This document shows, in pieces, positions 61,517 to 64,000 of a stretch of 64,000 nt of DNA. The stretch is from NCBI RefSeq assembly GCF_000015165.1, contig NC_009485.1:2272001-2336000 (forward strand), written 5' to 3'. Every line of letters begins with the position of its first letter. Position 1 is the stretch's first letter. The translations under genes and the position numbers were made by a program. Source of the stretch: Bradyrhizobium sp. BTAi1 (GTDB taxonomy: Bacteria; Pseudomonadota; Alphaproteobacteria; Rhizobiales; Xanthobacteraceae). The notes beneath the pieces were generated by a model that had not been told where the DNA came from, ran no database searches, and worked only from the letters and a program-made list of their open reading frames with translations.

Positions 61517-62942
61517 ACGCGAACGAGCTCACCCGCCGTGTCGTCTCGTCCAGGATCAGCGTCCGGGTGATCGGCGGCTCGGCGCGCTGGGCGCAGTTTT
61601 CGCGCTCGCACAGCCGGCAATTGACGCCGATCGGCGTGCCCTCGGTCTTCTCCAGGTCCATGCCTGCCGCATAGACGAGACGTGAGGCGTGGCGGATCTC
61701 GCAGCCGAGGCCGATGGCGAAGCGCGGCTGGGGCAGCGGATGCGGCGCGACCGGACGGCGCACCATCTGCGCGATGGAGAAATAGCGCGAGCCGTCGGGC
61801 AGCTCGATGATCTGCTTGAGAAGGCGGTCCGGCGTGTCGAAGGTCGAGTGCACATTCCACAGCGGGCAGGTGCCGCCGAACTTCGAGAAAGGGAAGGTGC
61901 CGGACGAAAACCGCTTGGAGACGTTGCCGGCATTGTCGACGCGCAGCATGAAGAATGGAATGCCGCGCGCATTGGGGCGCGATAGCGTGGTCAGGCGATG
62001 GCAGACCTGCTCGAAGCCGGTGTTGAAGCGCTGCGCCAGCACGTTGATGTCGTAGCTCAGCGCTTCTGCGGCGGCGAGGAAGGGGCCGTAGGGCATCATG
62101 ACGGCGGCGGCGTAATAGCTTGCCAGCGTCATGCGGTAGAGCCTTCGCGATGTGTCGTCGAGTGCGCCGGCGCGGCCGATGATGATTTCGAACTGCGGCA
62201 GGCATTCAGCCATGCCGAGCTGGAACGCGAGCTGAAAGGTGCGGCCGGGCCCATCGACGAGTTCCGAGATCAGCAATTGGCGGCGATGTCGGTCATAGCG
62301 GCGCAATGTCTCGCGCATGACGTCGACCGGCATCACCCGGGTCTGCACCGAATGCTTTTCGCGCAGCCGCGCCGCAAGCGCCGCATAGAGTCCTTCGGCG
62401 GGCACGTCGAGCGCGTCGCGCAGGCCTTCGGCCTGCTGCTCGAGCTCGGCGAAGTAGTTGCGGTTGGCCTCGATCAGGTCGCGCACCCGTTCGATCGGGT
62501 TGGCCTCGAAATGGCCGCCGCCCGCGTTGCGGTCGGCCATCTGTGCCGCCACCAGCGTCTCGCCGCGGCGCGCTTCAGCGTAGGCGGCATACAGACGCTG
62601 CAGGGCGTGGGTAATGCCGGGGCACAGCTCGGCGAGGTCGCGCAACTCCTGCTTCGGCAGCTCGATCTGGCGGAACAGCGGGTCGGAGAAGATCTCGTTG
62701 AGCTCGGCGAAGAAGCGGTCCTCGTCGGCGGTCGCAAGATCGCGCAGATCGAGGTCGTAGGTCTCGGCCAGCCGGAGCAGGATCTGGGCGCTGACCGGCC
62801 GCTGGTTGCGCTCGATCAGGTTGACGTAGCTTGGCGAAATGCCGAGCCCCTCGGCGAGCTGGGTCTGCGACAGGCCGAGCTGCTGGCGAATCCGCCGGAA
62901 GCGCGGGCCGACGAACAGCTTCTTTCCGGATTCACCGGGCAT
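61494..62942 (-). CDS. ScfR/RamB-type transcriptional regulator (XRE HTH, DUF2083)
   Basis: This is a 482-residue regulator. An XRE helix-turn-helix lies at about 12-66 (RFRRIRQQLGLSQTQLAEGLGISPSYVNLIERNQRPVSAQILLRLAETYDLD). A long IrrE-like and DUF2083 region follows, ending in a cysteine cluster (GVNCRLCERENCAQRAEPPI) typical of the short-chain fatty acyl regulators (ScfR, including PccR and RamB). These sense acyl-CoA and control propionate/acetate metabolism. AGGAG lies 8 bases before the ATG at 62942. Repeated TTTGTGACAAG motifs in its upstream region suggest autoregulation. Confidence 0.92.
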   Translation of the reverse strand: MPGESGKKLFVGPRFRRIRQQLGLSQTQLAEGLGISPSYVNLIERNQRPVSAQILLRLAETYDLDLRDLATADEDRFFAELNEIFSDPLFRQIELPKQELRDLAELCPGITHALQRLYAAYAEARRGETLVAAQMADRNAGGGHFEANPIERVRDLIEANRNYFAELEQQAEGLRDALDVPAEGLYAALAARLREKHSVQTRVMPVDVMRETLRRYDRHRRQLLISELVDGPGRTFQLAFQLGMAECLPQFEIIIGRAGALDDTSRRLYRMTLASYYAAAVMMPYGPFLAAAEALSYDINVLAQRFNTGFEQVCHRLTTLSRPNARGIPFFMLRVDNAGNVSKRFSSGTFPFSKFGGTCPLWNVHSTFDTPDRLLKQIIELPDGSRYFSIAQMVRRPVAPHPLPQPRFAIGLGCEIRHASRLVYAAGMDLEKTEGTPIGVNCRLCERENCAQRAEPPITRTLILDETTRRVSSFAFSNAREL

Positions 62943-62971
62943 CGCGATCTCCTGACAGGCCGGAAGACCCA

Positions 62972-63010
62972 ATTTTGTGACAAGATTTACAAAATGACAT
63001 TTGTGACAAG
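62972..63010. promoter_or_regulatory. Candidate operator: two direct repeats overlapping an inverted repeat
   Basis: TTTGTGACAAG occurs at 62974-62984 and again at 63000-63010 (26 bases apart). The first lies within an inverted repeat ATTTTGT (62972-62978) / ACAAAAT (62989-62995). The site lies 30-68 bases upstream of the ScfR-like gene and about 130 bases before the divergent DUF4170 gene, so it could control both. Confidence 0.6.
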
Positions 63011-63136
63011 TGATGATGTTACATGACATCACCATTCAAAAACAAGGGGACTAGCGGTAAGCGTCGGTTTCGCGTTTATCTCCTGTCACGCAATTCGCAA
63101 TGCACTGTCAAAGTTGTGACGTTGAAGGAGGGTCTC

Positions 63137-63343
63137 ATGACCAGCAATTTCTGGGTGATCGGCGGCGAGTTCGGCTCGATGAATTTCCACAAGCTGGTGG
63201 AAGGCTCGGCCCAGGTGAAGGGTCCGTTCAAGTCGCGCAAGGAAGCCGAGGACTGCTGGCGCGAGGTCTCCGAGGAGAACCGGCACAAGGCTGGCGTGCG
63301 GTTCTCGATCGTCGAGGAGCCGCAGCGCGCCCCGGCGGCGTGA
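63137..63343 (+). CDS. DUF4170 family small protein
   Basis: This 68-residue protein (MTSNFWVIGGEFGSMNFHKLVEG...VKGPFKSRKEAEDCWREVSEENRHKAGVRFSIVEEP) matches my memory of DUF4170, a small alphaproteobacterial domain with an N-terminal FWVIGGEF strand and a helix with the EAE--WRE pattern. Function unknown. GGAGGG lies 5-10 bases before the ATG; an upstream ATG at 63023 extends the frame with no family likeness. It is cytoplasmic and divergent from the ScfR-like gene. Confidence 0.85.
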   Translation: MTSNFWVIGGEFGSMNFHKLVEGSAQVKGPFKSRKEAEDCWREVSEENRHKAGVRFSIVEEPQRAPAA

Positions 63344-63553
63344 CCCGACGCGAGGCATTGCCGGGTATTTGAATAAGCTCGAGGAAGAGCCCAAGGACGG
63401 GGCGGTCTCAGCCGGGTCACCGGAGGAGGCCGCCCACGTCCGTTCTGGTTACGATGCTGTGCTTATAACCCATTGAAGATCAAAGGGGATTGCAGAATAC
63501 TGGGTTACTGCTAGGTTAACCGGGTGGGAACCTGGCAGAACCAGGGCCAAACT

Positions 63554-64000
63554 GTGAAAGCGTCAGCGATGTCCGAGGCCCCCGACAGCAGCACCGAACC
63601 GCGTCCCGTGCGCCTGCGCGAGGCGCTGCGACAAGCCCGGATCGAGGCCGCAGACCGCACCGGGGTGGTGGTCGATCTGCGCGATGCCGAGGTGGCGCGG
63701 CTGGAGATTCTCAACGACGCGCTCGATCCGCTGTTCAATGAGATCCCGGGCCAGATCGATTTGTTCGATCGCGGCATCAGCCAGGGCGAGACGCCGCGCT
63801 TGTGGATCGACATTGTCGCCCATGTCGTGATGGGCCGCGACAAGCGGCAATATCGCTTCGTGCAGGACACCCGCAACGGCCGCATCGTGCTCGCCGAATC
63901 GCACGAGGCCGGCGCCATCGTGAAGGCTGTGACCGATTATGTTGCGCGCCGCATGGTCGAGCGCGAGCGCGCCTTCAGCCCGGCGCGCGCGCAGGCCCCG
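63554..64000 (+). CDS. Unrecognised protein, 3' end beyond window
   Basis: A frame that is open to the last base begins with GTG at 63554 or ATG at 63569. From 63569 it reads MSEAPDSSTEPRPVRLREAL, then RTGVVVDLRDAEVARLEILNDALDPLFNEIPGQIDLFDRGISQGETPRLWIDIVAHVVMGRDKRQYRFVQDTRNGRIVLAESHEAGAIVKAVTDYVARRMVERERAF, and so on, about 144 residues. It is soluble so far, with regular alpha/beta pattern and normal codon use, so it is a real gene. A membrane segment might follow outside the window. No function can be named. Confidence 0.85.
   Translation, partial: MKASAMSEAPDSSTEPRPVRLREALRQARIEAADRTGVVVDLRDAEVARLEILNDALDPLFNEIPGQIDLFDRGISQGETPRLWIDIVAHVVMGRDKRQYRFVQDTRNGRIVLAESHEAGAIVKAVTDYVARRMVERERAFSPARAQAP

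Overview
The window is a GC-rich alphaproteobacterial chromosome segment, most like Bradyrhizobium or a close relative in the Nitrobacteraceae. Support comes from the glpD-glpSTPQUV glycerol operon with its small DUF2160 gene, a ScfR/RamB-type regulator, several dispersed palindromic repeat families, and strong use of G/C-ending codons. It reads as ordinary core/accessory chromosome. I see no tRNA, rRNA, phage, insertion sequence or CRISPR array.

Layout. (1) 1-11,400: 3' part of a gamma-glutamyltransferase-family enzyme, a repeat-rich gap, a secreted FKBP, CsbD, a His-rich cupin, a CobW GTPase behind a perfect palindrome that looks like a Zur box, an orphan TadG-like protein, a MATE pump, a PMT-family glycosyltransferase and an OmpA-like protein. 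(2) 11,400-23,300: a YcaQ-like DNA glycosylase, a TetR/hydrolase pair with matching operator-like sites, an MFS carrier, an RND pump operon (adaptor, pump, TetR), a flavin reductase-like protein and a YciA thioesterase. (3) 23,379-32,192: glycerol catabolism and uptake. GlpR, GlpD and a full ABC importer, with a GlpR-like operator before glpD and an identical 12-mer inside glpD. (4) 32,559-45,216: envelope and metal-uptake region. exbB-exbD-tonB, two secreted or outer-membrane proteins, a lanmodulin-like four-EF-hand protein, an orphan NarL-type response regulator, a large TonB-dependent receptor, an autotransporter and a small secreted protein. (5) 45,299-54,405: ene-reductase, SDR, tautomerase, lytic transglycosylase, phosphoglucomutase, a lipoprotein, a zinc alcohol dehydrogenase and a protein with a histone-H1-like tail. 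(6) 54,840-64,000: a second orphan TadG-like protein with a von Willebrand-type site, the glucan genes opgG/D-opgH, a LysR regulator that has lost half of its sensor domain, an ATC-hydrolase-like enzyme, a ScfR-like regulator, a DUF4170 protein and the start of an unrecognised gene.

The most interesting locus is 32,559-40,984. The EF-hand protein at 37,057 matches lanmodulin, the periplasmic lanthanide-binding protein, in EF-hand sequence and in the exact 12/13/12-residue spacing between hands. A TonB-dependent receptor and a TonB-ExbBD motor lie on either side. I infer a rare-earth acquisition locus with an orphan response regulator between the lanmodulin and the receptor; no xoxF methanol dehydrogenase is in the window. 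All functional statements rest on reading the sequence and on remembered family features; no database search was run.
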